Of a stretch of 64,000 nucleotides of DNA, positions 8,508-18,795 are shown in pieces (the first letter of the stretch is position 1; every line of letters begins with the position of its first letter). Location of the stretch: the NCBI GenBank assembly GCA_963819475.1, contig CAWFWE010000004.1, positions 930,001-994,000 on the forward strand, written 5' to 3'. Source of the stretch: DASUAS01 sp963819475 (lineage in GTDB: Bacteria; Actinomycetota; Acidimicrobiia; IMCC26256; DASPTH01). The translations under genes and the position numbers were made by a program. The notes beneath the pieces are model-generated. The model was given only the letters and a program-made list of their open reading frames with translations, made no database searches and was not told the origin of the DNA.

Positions 8508-9010
8508 CGCCGTCGCCGGAGGAGACGCGCCACCTGCGCCTGCTCGCGGAGTCGGGCGCCGCCATCGTCGCCGGCGTGGCCCGCGAGCTCCCCGGCTGGG
8601 TCGAGCGGCAGGTGACGCGCATTCTCGACGCGTGGGGTCGCGCCGACGCGGCGACGCGCGCACGGGCGGAGCGCGACGCGGTGACGGCGGGGCGGGCCGC
8701 GGCCGACCGGGTCGAGAGGGAGCTGCACGCACTTTTCGCCCTCGATGCCGGCGAGCAGCGCGCCACGCCGTTGCAGATCGTGCGGGGTGCGTGCCGCGAG
8801 CCCACCGCAGTGCTGGAGGCGGCCGGGATCCCGCCCGTCGAGCGGAGCGCGTTCGACGAGCGGGCGTGGCCCGAGGATCGCTACGGCCTTGTGATCCACG
8901 ACCTCGGTGCCCTGGGTGACGCGGAGCTCGCGCCGCTGCACTTCGCGTGGGGCATGGCCAAGGCGGGGGTGCTCCGCGCCCGCGCTGACGCTCCGGTGAC
9001 CGATCCGTGA
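8504..9010 (+). CDS. Conserved hypothetical helical protein
   Basis: A 168-residue protein I do not recognise. It is rich in Ala, Arg and Glu, predicted mainly helical, has no signal peptide or membrane segment, and includes PGWVERQVTRILDAWGR and VIHDLGALGDAELAPLHF. The ATG overlaps the stop of the NIL-domain gene (ATGA), so the two are probably translated together. Confidence 0.6.
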   Translation: MTPSPEETRHLRLLAESGAAIVAGVARELPGWVERQVTRILDAWGRADAATRARAERDAVTAGRAAADRVERELHALFALDAGEQRATPLQIVRGACREPTAVLEAAGIPPVERSAFDERAWPEDRYGLVIHDLGALGDAELAPLHFAWGMAKAGVLRARADAPVTDP

Positions 9011-9089
9011 TGCCTGCCTGACTTCTCTGTATGCTGCCTGACCGCACGGAGCCCGGTGGAGCCGGCCCGGTGTGGGGAGGGGGGTCTCG

Positions 9090-10337
9090 ATGCGGATCAA
9101 CGCGGGCGACACCGCGTGGGTGCTGGCGAGCGCCGCGCTCGTGATGTTCATGACACCGGGCTTGGCCCTGTTCTACGGGGGGATGGTCCGGGCCAAGAAC
9201 GTGCTGGCCATGCTGATGCAGAATTTCTTCTGCCTCGGGCTGATCAGCGTGCTCTGGGCTGTCTGCATGTACTCGTTGGCGTTCCACGGCACCGGCAAGT
9301 GGATCGGCGACTTCGACCTCGCCTTCCTCCACCACGCCAACATCGTCCCGGCCACCGGCTTCGGGCAGGTGCCGATCCCGCCGCTGTCGTTCTCGGCGTT
9401 CCAGCTGATGTTCGCGGTGATCACGCCCGCGCTCATCACCGGTGCGATCGCGGACCGCATGAAGTTCTCGGCCTGGTTCTGGTTCCTCGGGCTGTGGGCG
9501 CTGGTGGTGTACACGCCGATCGCGCACTGGGTGTTCTCACCGGCGGGCTGGCTGTTCCGCCGGGGCGCCCTCGACTTCGCCGGCGGCACCGTCGTCCACA
9601 TCAACGCGGGAATCGCCGCCCTCGCCGCGGTGCTGGTGCTCGGCCGCCGGCGCGGGTGGCCGGAGCATCCGTCGCCGCCGCACTCGCTGCCACTCACGCT
9701 GCTCGGCACCGGCATCCTCTGGTTCGGCTGGTTCGGCTTCAACGCCGGGTCGGCACTCGCGGCCAACGGCATCGCCGCGCAAGCGCTGATCAACACCCAC
9801 ATGGCGGCCGCCGCCGCCCTGCTCAGCTGGCTGCTTTTCGAGCGGATCCGCGGCGGGCACGCGACGACGCTGGGCGCGGCCTCGGGCGCGGTCGCGGGCC
9901 TCGTGGCCATCACGCCGTGCGCGGGCTTCGTGGGTGGGATGGCGGCGATCTGGATCGGGCTGATCGCGGGTGCGATCTGCTACTTCGCGGTGAGCGTGAA
10001 GTTCCGCTTCGGCTACGACGACGCGCTCGACGTCGTCGGCGTGCACCTCGTCGGCGGCCTCGTCGGATCGCTGCTGCTCGGGCTGTTTGCCGACCGGGCG
10101 TTCAACCCCGCGGTCGTGCACCAGGGTGTGTTCGTGAACGGCAGCTGGGAGCTCATGGGGGACCAGCTCGTCGCCGTCGGCGCAACGCTCGTCTGGTCGG
10201 GTGTGCTCACGTTCGTGATCCTGAAGGTGCTCCAGCTCGTGATCCCCGGCGGGCTGCGCGTCTCCGAGGAAGACGAGGAGACCGGTCTCGACCTCACCCA
10301 GCACTCCGAGGTGGGGTACTCACTCGACCGGGTCTGA
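9090..10337 (+). CDS. amt: Ammonium transporter Amt
   Basis: A membrane channel for ammonium/ammonia, 415 residues, with about 11 hydrophobic segments. The family signature DFAGGTVVHINAG is intact, with the N-terminal GDTAWVLASAALVMFMTPGL and the late FGYDDALDVVGVHLVGGL containing the pore His pair region. ATG at 9090 follows GGGGAGGGGGGTCTCG; a GTG 18 bases upstream is possible but leaves the ribosome site inside the gene. It is first in amt-glnB-glnD, where PII protein gates the channel. Confidence 0.96.
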   Translation: MRINAGDTAWVLASAALVMFMTPGLALFYGGMVRAKNVLAMLMQNFFCLGLISVLWAVCMYSLAFHGTGKWIGDFDLAFLHHANIVPATGFGQVPIPPLSFSAFQLMFAVITPALITGAIADRMKFSAWFWFLGLWALVVYTPIAHWVFSPAGWLFRRGALDFAGGTVVHINAGIAALAAVLVLGRRRGWPEHPSPPHSLPLTLLGTGILWFGWFGFNAGSALAANGIAAQALINTHMAAAAALLSWLLFERIRGGHATTLGAASGAVAGLVAITPCAGFVGGMAAIWIGLIAGAICYFAVSVKFRFGYDDALDVVGVHLVGGLVGSLLLGLFADRAFNPAVVHQGVFVNGSWELMGDQLVAVGATLVWSGVLTFVILKVLQLVIPGGLRVSEEDEETGLDLTQHSEVGYSLDRV

Positions 10338-10383
10338 CCGCGGCGAGCGCGCCGGCGCCGTGCGACATGATGGGAGCAGCAGG

Positions 10384-10722
10384 ATGAAGCTGATCGTCGG
10401 GATCATCAAGCCCTTCAAGCTGGACGACGTGAAGGATGCGATCAAGGAGCTCGGGATCCAGGGCCTCACGGTGTCCGACGTGCAGGGATTCGGACGTCAG
10501 CGGGGCCACACCGAGGTGTACCGCGGGGCGGAGTACACCATCGACTTCGTGCCCAAGGTGCGGATCGAGATCCTCGTCGGCGACGGTGATGTCGAACGCG
10601 TCGTGGGACAGCTGCTCGCCACCGCGAACACTGGCAAGATCGGTGACGGCAAGGTGTGGGTGGTCCCGCTGGACAACGTGTGGCGGATCCGCACCGGAGA
10701 ATCGGGCCCGGACGCGTTGTAG
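10384..10722 (+). CDS. glnB: Nitrogen regulatory protein PII
   Basis: A trimeric signal protein that reads ATP/ADP and 2-oxoglutarate and blocks Amt when nitrogen is plentiful. It is 112 residues long, with the T-loop EVYRGAEYTIDF holding the modifiable Tyr51 and the C-terminal GDGKVWVVPLDNVWRIRTGE. Start ATG at 10384 follows GGGAGCAGG. It lies 46 bases after amt and 6 bases before glnD, which encodes the enzyme that modifies it. Confidence 0.96.
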   Translation: MKLIVGIIKPFKLDDVKDAIKELGIQGLTVSDVQGFGRQRGHTEVYRGAEYTIDFVPKVRIEILVGDGDVERVVGQLLATANTGKIGDGKVWVVPLDNVWRIRTGESGPDAL

Positions 10723-10728
10723 GTCACG

Positions 10729-13286
10729 ATGAGCGCCGCGGCACGCGGCGCGCGCGAGCGGCTGGTCGAAGACCAGGACCTCCGAGGCGAGGCGTTCGGG
10801 CGCGCCCTCGCCGCCGTCGTCGACGACACCCTGCGGGAAGCGGCGCGCGGCATCGACGGCTCCTCGGCGTGGGCGATCGTGGCGCTGGGGTCGTACGCGC
10901 GCCAGGAGCTGTGCCCCGGGTCCGACATCGACGTGATGCTCCTGCATCGCGGGGCCCGGCGGAGTGCTCCGGACGCGGACACGGCCGGCGGGCTCTGGTA
11001 CCCGCTCTGGGACGCCGGGTTCGTCCTCGGGCAGTCGGTGCGGTCGGTCAAGGAGGCGCTGGCGGTGGCCGACGAGGACCTCGACGCGCTCACCGCGCTG
11101 CTCGACGTACGACTCGTCGCCGGTGACGCGGCGTTGGTCGACGAGCTCGTGCAGCGGGTACGGCAGCTGGCGCCGCGGCGCCGGGACCGTCTCGTCGACG
11201 CGCTGGCCGACGCGGCGGCGGCGCGCCTCGACCACCCGGGCCCCATCGCCGAGATGCTCGAGCCCGACCTCAAGTCCGGCGCCGGGGGCCTGCGCGACCT
11301 GCAGACCCCGGGGTGGGCGGGCTGGAGCCTGCCGACCTCGGAGGCGGCCGCCGCGCCACACGACGGTCGGGCCTGGGACCGCGGACTCGCCATCCTCGTC
11401 GAGCGCGGGTACCTGCAAGCAGGCGATCCCGAACGACTGCGCGAGGCGCGCGCGCTGTTGCTCGACGCCCGGGTCGCGCTCCACCGGATCACCGGCGGCC
11501 GGTCCGACCGGCTGCCGTTGCAGGAGCAGGACGCCGTGAGCCGGCTGGTGGGGATGGCCGACGCCGACGCGCTGATGCGCGCCCTCGGGGCGGAGGCACG
11601 CGCCGTCGTCTGGATCACCCGCGAGCAATGGGCGCGGTTGCGGGCGGCGAAGGCGGGCCCGACCCTCTCCCGGAGTTCCAGTCGCGACCTCGGTGACGGC
11701 ATCGTGCTCCGTGACGGTCGCATCGCTCTCCTCTCCGACGCGCCGCTCGACACGACGACCGTCGTGCGCGCGCGGCAGCACGCGCCGCCGCGCTGCGGGT
11801 GCCGTTCGAACGACCCACGCTGAACCGGCTCGCGCAGCTCCCGGACGTGCGGTGGGACGGGTCCGCGCGCGCCGAGCTGGTGGCGTTGCTGGCCGCCGGG
11901 CGCGGGGCCATCCCGGTGTTCGAGAGCCTCGACCACGTCGGGCTGCTCGTGCGGCTGCTGCCCGAGTGGGAACACGTGCGGGCGCGACCCCAACGCAACG
12001 CCTACCACCGCTTCACCGTCGACCGGCACTCGCTCGAGGCCGTCGCCGAGTGCGCGGCGCTCCTCGACCCCACCGACCCGCTGGGTGCCGGATTCGACGG
12101 CGACGTGGCCAGGAGTGCCCGGCGCGACGTACTGCTCCTCGCCGCGCTGCTCCACGACATGGCCAAGGGCCGCGACGGCGACCACTCGGTCGTGGGGGTC
12201 GAGGTCGCGCGCGCGGTCGCAGGCCGCATCGGTCTCGACCCGGCCGGGACCGACGAGTTGGCGTGGGCAGTCCGCCAGCACCTGCTGCTCGCCGACACCG
12301 CGACCCGACGCGACCTCGGCGACGCCCGCACGATCAGCCGCTTCGCGGAGGCGGTCGGCGACACCGAGCACAACGCGCTGCTGTACGCGCTCACCATCGG
12401 CGATTCGCGCGCCACCGGCTCCGCGGCGTGGAGCACCGGCAAGGCATCGCTGGTGCGGACGCTCTACGTCGAGACGGACGCCGCGCTGCGGGCGGTGGAA
12501 GCCGACGTACCCGCCGTCGACGACGTGCACCGTGACCTGGCCGCGACGGTCGGCGAGGCGGCCGCCGCCGAGTACCTCGGCGCGATGCCCGCGTCCTACG
12601 CGCGCGCGTTCGGCGCGCCGGAGCTGGCAAGACACCGCGACCTCCTGCTCGCCCGGGAGCGGGCGGTCGACTGGGCCGAACTCCCCGGTGACCTGTGGCG
12701 CTGCACCGTGGTGGAGCCCGATCGCACCGGACTCCTCGCGACCGCAGCCGCGGCGTTGGCGCTCGTCGGGTTCGACATCGAGGGCGCGGTCGTGGCCTCG
12801 CACCCGAGCGGGTTCGCGCTCGAGGTCTTCACCGGCCACGACCGGTTCGGGCGGCTGACCTCGGCGGACGATCGGGCACGCGCCACTGCGACCGTGACCG
12901 CCGCGCTCGACGGGAACGTCGCGCTCGACGAGGAGTTGCGCGAGCGGTCGCGTCGCTACCGACCGGTCGCGCCGACCGTCGACCGTGACGTCCGGGTGCT
13001 CGTCGACACCGACGCGTCCGACCACGCGACCGTCGTCGAGGTGCACGCCCCCGACGACGTCGGTCTCCTCGCGCGCGTGGCGGCCGTGTTCGTCGACCTG
13101 GATCTCGACGTCGACCAGGCGATCGTCGCGACCACCGGCGAGCGTGTGGTCGACGTCTTCTACCTCGACGACGTGTCGGGCGCGCGCTTCGCTCGCCGGC
13201 ACGCCGTCGAGGCGCTCCGGGCGACCCTGCTGAGCCGGCTCACCGCGGCCGTGACGCTCGACGACCGCCTCGGACCGGACGGTTAG
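10729..13286 (+). CDS. glnD: PII uridylyl/adenylyltransferase GlnD, frameshifted near 11775
   Basis: Modifies PII on Tyr51 and removes the group again. The first frame (10729 on) carries the nucleotidyltransferase domain with GSYARQELCPGSDIDVMLL and the central helical part. The second frame (to 13286) starts in VPFERPTLNRLAQLPDV and carries the HD domain (LLLAALLHDMAKGRDGDHS) and two C-terminal ACT domains (VVEPDRTGLLATAAAAL and VVEVHAPDDVGLLARVAAV). The switch is at a CG repeat (about 11768-11777): adding one base gives a continuous protein of about 852 residues. A sequencing error is the simplest explanation; otherwise PII modification would be lost. Confidence 0.92.
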
Positions 13287-13296
13287 TCTCACGGCC

Positions 13297-13980
13297 GTGA
13301 CCGAGCCGTTCAGCCCCTCTGCCGTCGACCTGCTGCGCTGGGCGGAGACCCTGTCGGCCGTCGCCCGCACCGGGCTCGGGTTCACCCAGAGCCTCTACGA
13401 GAAGGAGCGGTTCGAGGAGGTCCTCAAGGTCGCGGCCGACATCCGCGCCGTCGCGGTCGAGGAAGCGGAGGCCGACGCGCTGTTCGACGAGTGGCTGAGC
13501 AGCGTGGGCGACGGCGTGCAGGGCTACGTGACCCCCAAGGTCGCGGTGGCCGCGATCGTCGCCAACGACCGCGGCGAGCTCCTCCTCACCCAGCGGGCCG
13601 ACTCCGGGGTGTGGCTCTACCCGGTCGGCTACGCCGACGTCGGCTACTCGCCGTGCGAGATCGCGATCAAGGAGGTCTACGAGGAGACCGGCATCGAGGT
13701 CGAGCCGCTCTCCCTGATCGCGGTGCTCGACGGTCTGCGCCTGGGGTTCGCCCGGTTGCCGCTCTACTCGCTGCTCTTCCATTGCCGGATGATCGGCGGC
13801 GAGCTGGAGGGCCACCCGCTCGAGACTCGGGCGGTCGGGTTCTTCGACCGGCACAACCTGCCCTGGCCGGTGGCCGGCATCGACCGTTGGGGCGAGCTCG
13901 CCTTCGCCGCCATCGACGGCGAGGTGCGGCCTTGCGACTTCGACCCGCCGCGAACCCCGCCCTGGCGGGGTGAGGACTGA
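13297..13980 (+). CDS. NUDIX hydrolase with N-terminal NUDIX_N-type domain
   Basis: A 227-residue pyrophosphohydrolase. The first 70 residues are helical (LLRWAETLSAVARTGLGF) as in ADP-ribose-pyrophosphatase-like NUDIX_N proteins. The NUDIX box is a variant: VGYADVGYSPCEIAIKEV then YEETGI, with the C-terminal EE pair kept but Asp, Tyr and Lys in place of the usual first Glu, second Glu and Arg. This variant is normal for this subfamily. GTG at 13297 lies 7 bases after TAGTCT, suggesting a leaderless transcript. The substrate is unknown. Confidence 0.82.
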   Translation: MTEPFSPSAVDLLRWAETLSAVARTGLGFTQSLYEKERFEEVLKVAADIRAVAVEEAEADALFDEWLSSVGDGVQGYVTPKVAVAAIVANDRGELLLTQRADSGVWLYPVGYADVGYSPCEIAIKEVYEETGIEVEPLSLIAVLDGLRLGFARLPLYSLLFHCRMIGGELEGHPLETRAVGFFDRHNLPWPVAGIDRWGELAFAAIDGEVRPCDFDPPRTPPWRGED

Positions 13981-13994
13981 ACGCAGCCGGTCCG

Positions 13995-14534
13995 TCAGCC
14001 CCCCGCCTCCTTCAAATCCGTCATCGTGAACAGGGGGTGGAGCTCCACCCCGATGCCGGCCAGGCCCTCCGGGCCGCCCGACTCGCGGTCGATGACGCAG
14101 AGCGCGTGCTCCACGACCGCGCCCCGGTCGCGTAGGTCGCCGCACGACGTGATGACCTGCCCGCCCGACGTCACGACGTCTTCGACGACGGTCAGGCGCT
14201 TGCCTTCGATCACGCCCCCCTCGGCGAGCTGGCAGGTGCCGTAGGTCTTCGCCTCCTTCCGCACGAAGAGGGCGGGGATGCCGGTGAGCTGCGACAGCAC
14301 GGTGGCGATCGGGACGCCACCGAGCTCCAGGCCGGCGAGCGCCTCGGTGCCGTCGGGAACGAGCGGGACCAGCGCGCTCGCGATGTCGCGCAGCAGCGCG
14401 GGGTCGGCCTCGAAGCGGTACTTGTCGAAGTACTCGTCGCTCACCACGCCGGACCGCAACACGAACTCACCGGTGATGTGCGACGTCGCGTAGATGGCGC
14501 GGGCGAGCGCGGACCGGTCGGTGGTCGTGGTCAT
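13995..14534 (-). CDS. pyrE: Orotate phosphoribosyltransferase
   Basis: The fifth step of pyrimidine synthesis: orotate plus PRPP gives OMP. It has 179 residues with the PRPP-binding motif VVEDVVTSGGQ, the catalytic-loop Lys region FVRKEAKTYGT and an N-terminal SHITGEFVLRSG. It lies 13 bases after a conserved hypothetical gene on the same strand and is probably co-transcribed with it. No other pyr genes are nearby. Confidence 0.94.
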   Translation of the reverse strand: MTTTTDRSALARAIYATSHITGEFVLRSGVVSDEYFDKYRFEADPALLRDIASALVPLVPDGTEALAGLELGGVPIATVLSQLTGIPALFVRKEAKTYGTCQLAEGGVIEGKRLTVVEDVVTSGGQVITSCGDLRDRGAVVEHALCVIDRESGGPEGLAGIGVELHPLFTMTDLKEAGG

Positions 14535-14547
14535 CGCGTGGATCCTC

Positions 14548-15045
14548 TCAGGTGGCGGACTTCAGCTCGGCGAACACCATCTCGACGATCGACGTCGTGC
14601 CGCGCGCGTCCTCCCACGCGGTCCCGATGCGCTCGTGGTCGACGAGGCCGACCGCGTCGGGCGGTCGCTCGATGGCGGCGGTCGCCGCCTGCGCGAGTGG
14701 AGCCGGCTCCAAGTCGTCGCCGTACGCCGCGTAGCACTCGAGCCCGTCCCACACCGAGCGAAGCGTGCGGCGCTCGGAGCCGAGGATCACCGCGTCGGGA
14801 TCGACGCCCGCCGAGAGCGCCCCGACCACCTGCTCCCACAGGTCGTAGTGCGAGAGGTCACGCGGCAGCCGGTACCCGGCGACCGGATGGAGGCGCCACT
14901 CCAGGCTCTCACCGCCCGGACCGTCGTCGGTGATCCAGGTCTGCGAGCCGTTGAGGTAGCTGTCGACCGGCGGCCCCAGGTGTTCGTCCAGCGCGAGCAC
15001 CAGCGCGGCGTCGGCGCGCCAGACGCAGGTGGCTGTGCGGGGCAT
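14548..15045 (-). CDS. Conserved hypothetical protein upstream of pyrE
   Basis: A 165-residue soluble protein I do not recognise: TATCVWRADAALVLALDEH, GSQTWITDDGPGGESLEWRL, YDLWEQVVGAL. The start at 15045 is supported by a minus-strand TACGCT box (15053-15058) 7 bases before the ATG. The reading frame stays open further upstream only as an antisense shadow. It is likely the first gene of a two-gene unit with pyrE. Confidence 0.62.
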   Translation of the reverse strand: MPRTATCVWRADAALVLALDEHLGPPVDSYLNGSQTWITDDGPGGESLEWRLHPVAGYRLPRDLSHYDLWEQVVGALSAGVDPDAVILGSERRTLRSVWDGLECYAAYGDDLEPAPLAQAATAAIERPPDAVGLVDHERIGTAWEDARGTTSIVEMVFAELKSAT

Positions 15046-15102
15046 GCGCGGCAGCGTACCGAACGCTCCGGTCGCGGTACCCTGCCCCGCTCGGAGGGTG
15101 GG

Positions 15103-15592
15103 GTGCGGACGACGGCGAGGATCGGCACCATCTGGTGCGGGCTGGTGATCATGCTGGCGGCGGGCTGCGGTGACGGAGCGACGCGACTGTCGGCGCCGGA
15201 CTACGTCCAGCGCGCCAGCCGCATCTGCGTGCGCGCCAACGTCGCGGTCGGCGCGCGTCACGATCCCGCCCCTCGGGGAGCGCGCGGCGGCCGAGCGCGC
15301 GCTCGTCCGCATCGTGGAGGTCCAACGGTCGTCGATCGACGACCTGCGCGAGCTGCGGTCGCCGGAGAGGTTCGGCACGCTTCCCGAACGGTGGATCGCG
15401 CTGCTCGACAGGGCCACCGACGAGCTGCAGCTCATGGGTGGCGCCCTCGCCGCGAGGCGGGCGGTCGATGCCGCGGCCTACGGGGAGAAGGCCTCCGACC
15501 TCCTCGGCCGGGCGCAGGTGCTGGTGCGGGCGCGGGGGATGACGTCGTGTCGAGGACCCGAGCTCACGACCGACCTCGTACGCTCGGCCTGA
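15103..15592 (+). CDS. Small lipoprotein, frameshifted near 15255
   Basis: The GTG start gives MRTTARIGTIWCGLVIM followed by the lipobox LAAGC, so this is an exported lipoprotein of about 163 residues. After VQRASRICVRANVAV the frame changes by one base within a GGCGCGCG run; the other frame then gives a helical domain (AALVRIVEVQ-like, SSIDDLRELRSPERFGTLP, LMGGALAARRAVDAAAY) ending at 15592. The pattern of a Cys early in the mature part and a helical body with RELRSPERF is common in small actinobacterial lipoproteins of unknown role. Its stop overlaps the start of the next gene by one base (TGATG). Confidence 0.62.
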
Positions 15593-17012
15593 TGGCACCT
15601 GCCGCGGTGTACGACCGGCTCTCCGCGCTCGACGAGAGCTTCCTCCACCTGGAGCGCCCCGAGACGCCGATGCACGTGGGCGCGGTGGCGGTGCTCGAAC
15701 GCGAGCCGTTCTACGACGAGCGGGGTCGGTTCCGCCTCGACGAGGTGCGGGCCCTCGTCGCCTCCCGCCTGCAGCTCATCCCCCGCTTCCGCAAGCGGGT
15801 CATGGCGGTGCCGCTCGGGCAGGGCCGGCCGGTGTGGGTCGACCACGAGGGCTTCGACATCGCCGATCACGTGCGCGTCACCGCGCTGCCCGCACCGGGA
15901 ACCCGGCGCCAGCTGCGCGAGCTCGCCGAGCGGCTCACGGTGCAGGTGCTCGACCGTCGCCGACCGCTGTGGGAGCTGTGGTTCGTCGAGGGTGTCGACC
16001 ACGGCGAGCACGTCGGCCTCGTGCACAAGTCGCACCACACCCTCACCGACGGCATCTCCGGCGTCGACATCGCCACCGTGCTCCTCGACTTCAGCGCCGA
16101 ACCGACCGTGCTGCCGCCCGACGAATGGGTCGCGGCGCCGGCCCCCGATCCCACCCGGCTGATGCTCGACAGCGCGCGGGAGCGACTCACCCGCCCCAGC
16201 GAGCTCGTCGGCACCGCCCGGCAGCTCGCCGACGGCCCCGCGAGGCGCTGGCGCGCGCCGCCGACCTCGGGCGCTCGATCGGGTCGCTCGTCGAGGGCCT
16301 GGGGGTGGCGCCGCGCCTGTCGCTCAACGCGCCGGTCGGGCGCGGTCGCCGCTTCGAGACGGTGCGCATCTCCGTCGACGACGTGAAGCGCGTGCGCGCC
16401 GCGTTCGGCGGCACGATCAACGACGTCCTCCTCGCCGGGGTCGGGAGCGCGGTGGCGCGGCTGCTCGACCGCCGGGGCGAGCTCCGGCCCGAGCTGACCC
16501 TGAAGGTCTTCTGCCCGGTGTCGGTGCGCGACGACGGCCAGCGCATGCAGCTCGGGAACCGCATCTCCGCGATGCTCGTGCCCCTCGCGGTCGGGGAGCC
16601 GGATCCACTCGTGCGCCTGGCCGCGGTGCGCCGCACGACCGCCGACCTCAAGGAACGCCGCCAGGCGGTCGGCGCGGCCGCGCTCCTCGGCCTGTCCGAG
16701 TACGCGGCGCCGACCATGCTGGGTCTCGCCGCGCGCGCCGCGCACGCGCAACGCTTCGCCAACCTCATGATCACCAACATCCCCGGCCCGCAGGTGCCGC
16801 TCTACTGCTTGGGCGCACGGATGCTCGAGGTGTACCCGGTCGTCCCGCTGTCGCGGAACCTCACGGTCAACGTGGCGATCCTGTCGTACTGCGGCCAGTT
16901 GCACTTCGGCCTGGTCGGCGACGGCGACGCCGGTCGCGACCTCGAGGTCGTCGCCGGCGGGATCGAGGACGCGTTCGCGGAACTGGGCGCCCTGGCCGCG
17001 CGAGAGGTCTAG
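15592..17012 (+). CDS. Wax ester synthase/diacylglycerol acyltransferase family protein, frameshifted near 16240
   Basis: An acyltransferase of the WS/DGAT family, which joins acyl-CoA to long-chain alcohols or diacylglycerol. The active-site HHTLTDG (HHxxxDG) is at residues 148-154. Further motifs are SALDESFLHLERPETPMHVG, GTINDVLLAGVGSAVARLL and NLMITNIPGPQVPLYCLGAR. The frame changes in a CCCC run at about 16240: one added base joins LADGP to REALARAADLGRSIGSL and gives a protein of about 473 residues, a normal family length. Storage-lipid synthesis is the family role. Confidence 0.88.
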
Positions 17013-17022
17013 CGTGGTCGGC

Positions 17023-18357
17023 GTGAGCCGATCCGGTGATCCCACGGCCGAGGTCACCGACCTCCTGCGGCAGCTGATCCGCAACCGGTGCGTCAACGAC
17101 GGCACGGTGACCTCCGGGGAGGAGACCCGCAGCGTCGAATTGCTCGCCGGCTACCTCACCGGCGCGGGGGATCACGAGGTCTACGAGCCGCAACCGGGGC
17201 GCCAGAGCCTGGTGGTGAAGCTCGAGGGCACCGACCCCGACGCGCCGACGCTCATGCTCATGGGCCACACCGACGTCGTGCCGGTGAACCCCGACGGGTG
17301 GAGCCGTGACCCGTTCGGCGCCGACGTCGTCGACGGCTTCGTGTGGGGCCGCGGTGCGGTCGACATGCTCAATCTGACCGCATCGCAGGCGGTCGCCTTC
17401 CGCCGTCTCGCCGACAGCGGGTTCCAGCCCCGCGGCACCGTGATCTACTTCGCGGTCGCCGACGAGGAGGCCCTGGGCCGGTGGGGGGCCGACTGGCTGC
17501 TCGACCACGAGCGCGACGCGATCTACGCCGACTACGTGCTCACCGAGTCCGGCGGCTTCCAGATCCCGTCGCCGGCGGGCCCCCGCCTCCCGGTCCTGGT
17601 GGCGGAGAAGGGCACGTTCTGGACCAAGATCCGGGTCCGGGGCACGCCGGGGCACGGCTCGCAGCCCTTCCGCACCGACAACGCGCTCGTCACCGCGGCC
17701 GAGGTGGTCCGCCGGATCGCCGAGTTCCGCCCCCAGACGCAGATCCACGAGTCGTGGCGCCACTTCGTCGAAGGCATGCACTTCGATCCCGAGATCACCC
17801 GGGCGCTCCTGAGTCCCGACGACTTCGACGGCGCGCTGGCCGAGCTGCCGCTCGGGATCGCCCGCCACTGGCACGCGTGCACGCACACGACCTTCGCGCC
17901 GACGGTCGCCCACGGGGGCACCAAGACCAACGTCATCCCGGACCGCGTCGACCTCGAGGTCGACATCCGCACGCTGCCGGGCCAGAGCGGCGCCGACGCC
18001 ACCGCGCTGCTGCGCGAGGCCCTCGGCGACCTCGCGGACCAGGTGGAGATCGAGTCGAACGACGACCCGGCCACGTCGTCGCCGACCGACACGCCGTTGT
18101 GGGACTCGCTGGCACGCATCAGCGCTCGCCTGTGCGAGGGCTCCGCGCTGGTGCCGTCGCTCATGGTCGGTGGCACCGACAACCGGTTCTTCCGGCGCGC
18201 CGGTGCCGTGGGCTACGGCTTCGGCCTGTTCTCGAAGCGCTTGCCCTACGAGGACTTCGCCACGATGTTCCACGGCAACGACGAGCGGGTCGACCAGGAG
18301 TCCCTGGCGTTGTCGACGCAGTTGTGGGAGGCGGTCGCGCGCGACCTCGTCGGGTGA
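17023..18357 (+). CDS. M20-family zinc peptidase/deacylase
   Basis: A cytosolic metallohydrolase of the ArgE/DapE/CPG2 group, 444 residues. Metal ligands and neighbours are visible: GHTDVVPV, GRGAVDM, FAVADEEALGRWGADW with the Glu-Glu pair, and a late FHGNDERV His. The lid domain contains KGTFWTKIRVRGTPGHGSQP. GTG at 17023 is chosen over the in-frame GTG at 17014 because a TAGCGT box (17010-17015) ends 7 bases before it. The substrate (peptide, N-acyl amino acid) is unknown. Confidence 0.88.
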   Translation: MSRSGDPTAEVTDLLRQLIRNRCVNDGTVTSGEETRSVELLAGYLTGAGDHEVYEPQPGRQSLVVKLEGTDPDAPTLMLMGHTDVVPVNPDGWSRDPFGADVVDGFVWGRGAVDMLNLTASQAVAFRRLADSGFQPRGTVIYFAVADEEALGRWGADWLLDHERDAIYADYVLTESGGFQIPSPAGPRLPVLVAEKGTFWTKIRVRGTPGHGSQPFRTDNALVTAAEVVRRIAEFRPQTQIHESWRHFVEGMHFDPEITRALLSPDDFDGALAELPLGIARHWHACTHTTFAPTVAHGGTKTNVIPDRVDLEVDIRTLPGQSGADATALLREALGDLADQVEIESNDDPATSSPTDTPLWDSLARISARLCEGSALVPSLMVGGTDNRFFRRAGAVGYGFGLFSKRLPYEDFATMFHGNDERVDQESLALSTQLWEAVARDLVG

Positions 18358-18367
18358 CGGGGCCGCG

Positions 18368-18730
18368 TCACGGAGCGGGGCGGGGGAGCAGCATCCGGTC
18401 GAGGGCGAGGACGCCGGGCCCGGCCCACACCAGGAAGAGCATCGCCACCAGCAGGGTGGGTGCCACCCCCAGGTGGAAGCTGCCGCCGTCGACGCGTCCG
18501 GCGGTGGCGATGGCGCCGACCAGGTTGGCGGCGAGCAGGGCGGCCGTCGGACGGGTGAGCAACCCGACCACGAGCAACGCGCCTCCCACGAGCTCGAGCG
18601 TCCCGACGAGGTAGGTGGCGACCTCGGGGGCGGGGATACCGTAGTGCTCGAAGTCGGCCGCCTCGGCCGCGTGGTCGACGAACTTGCCCAGCGAGAAGGT
18701 CACGAACAGCACGCCGGTGACGACCCGCAC
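18368..18730 (-). CDS. DoxX-family membrane protein
   Basis: A small integral membrane protein, 120 residues from a GTG at 18730, with four hydrophobic segments (VVTGVLFVTFSLGKFVDH, VATYLVGTLELVGGALLVVG, ALLAANLVGAIATAG, TLLVAMLFLVWAGPGVLAL). The reading frame could extend 23 residues to a CTG at 18799 that overlaps the PAC2 stop, and coupling to that gene is likely. DoxX relatives are linked to redox and oxidative-stress complexes, but the specific role here is unknown. Confidence 0.75.
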   Translation of the reverse strand: MRVVTGVLFVTFSLGKFVDHAAEAADFEHYGIPAPEVATYLVGTLELVGGALLVVGLLTRPTAALLAANLVGAIATAGRVDGGSFHLGVAPTLLVAMLFLVWAGPGVLALDRMLLPRPAP

Positions 18731-18795
18731 CGCGGTGGTGCACCAGGCCGCGACGCCGTGGGTGCGTGGGCTGAGCAGCCGCAGCGCGAAGGCGT

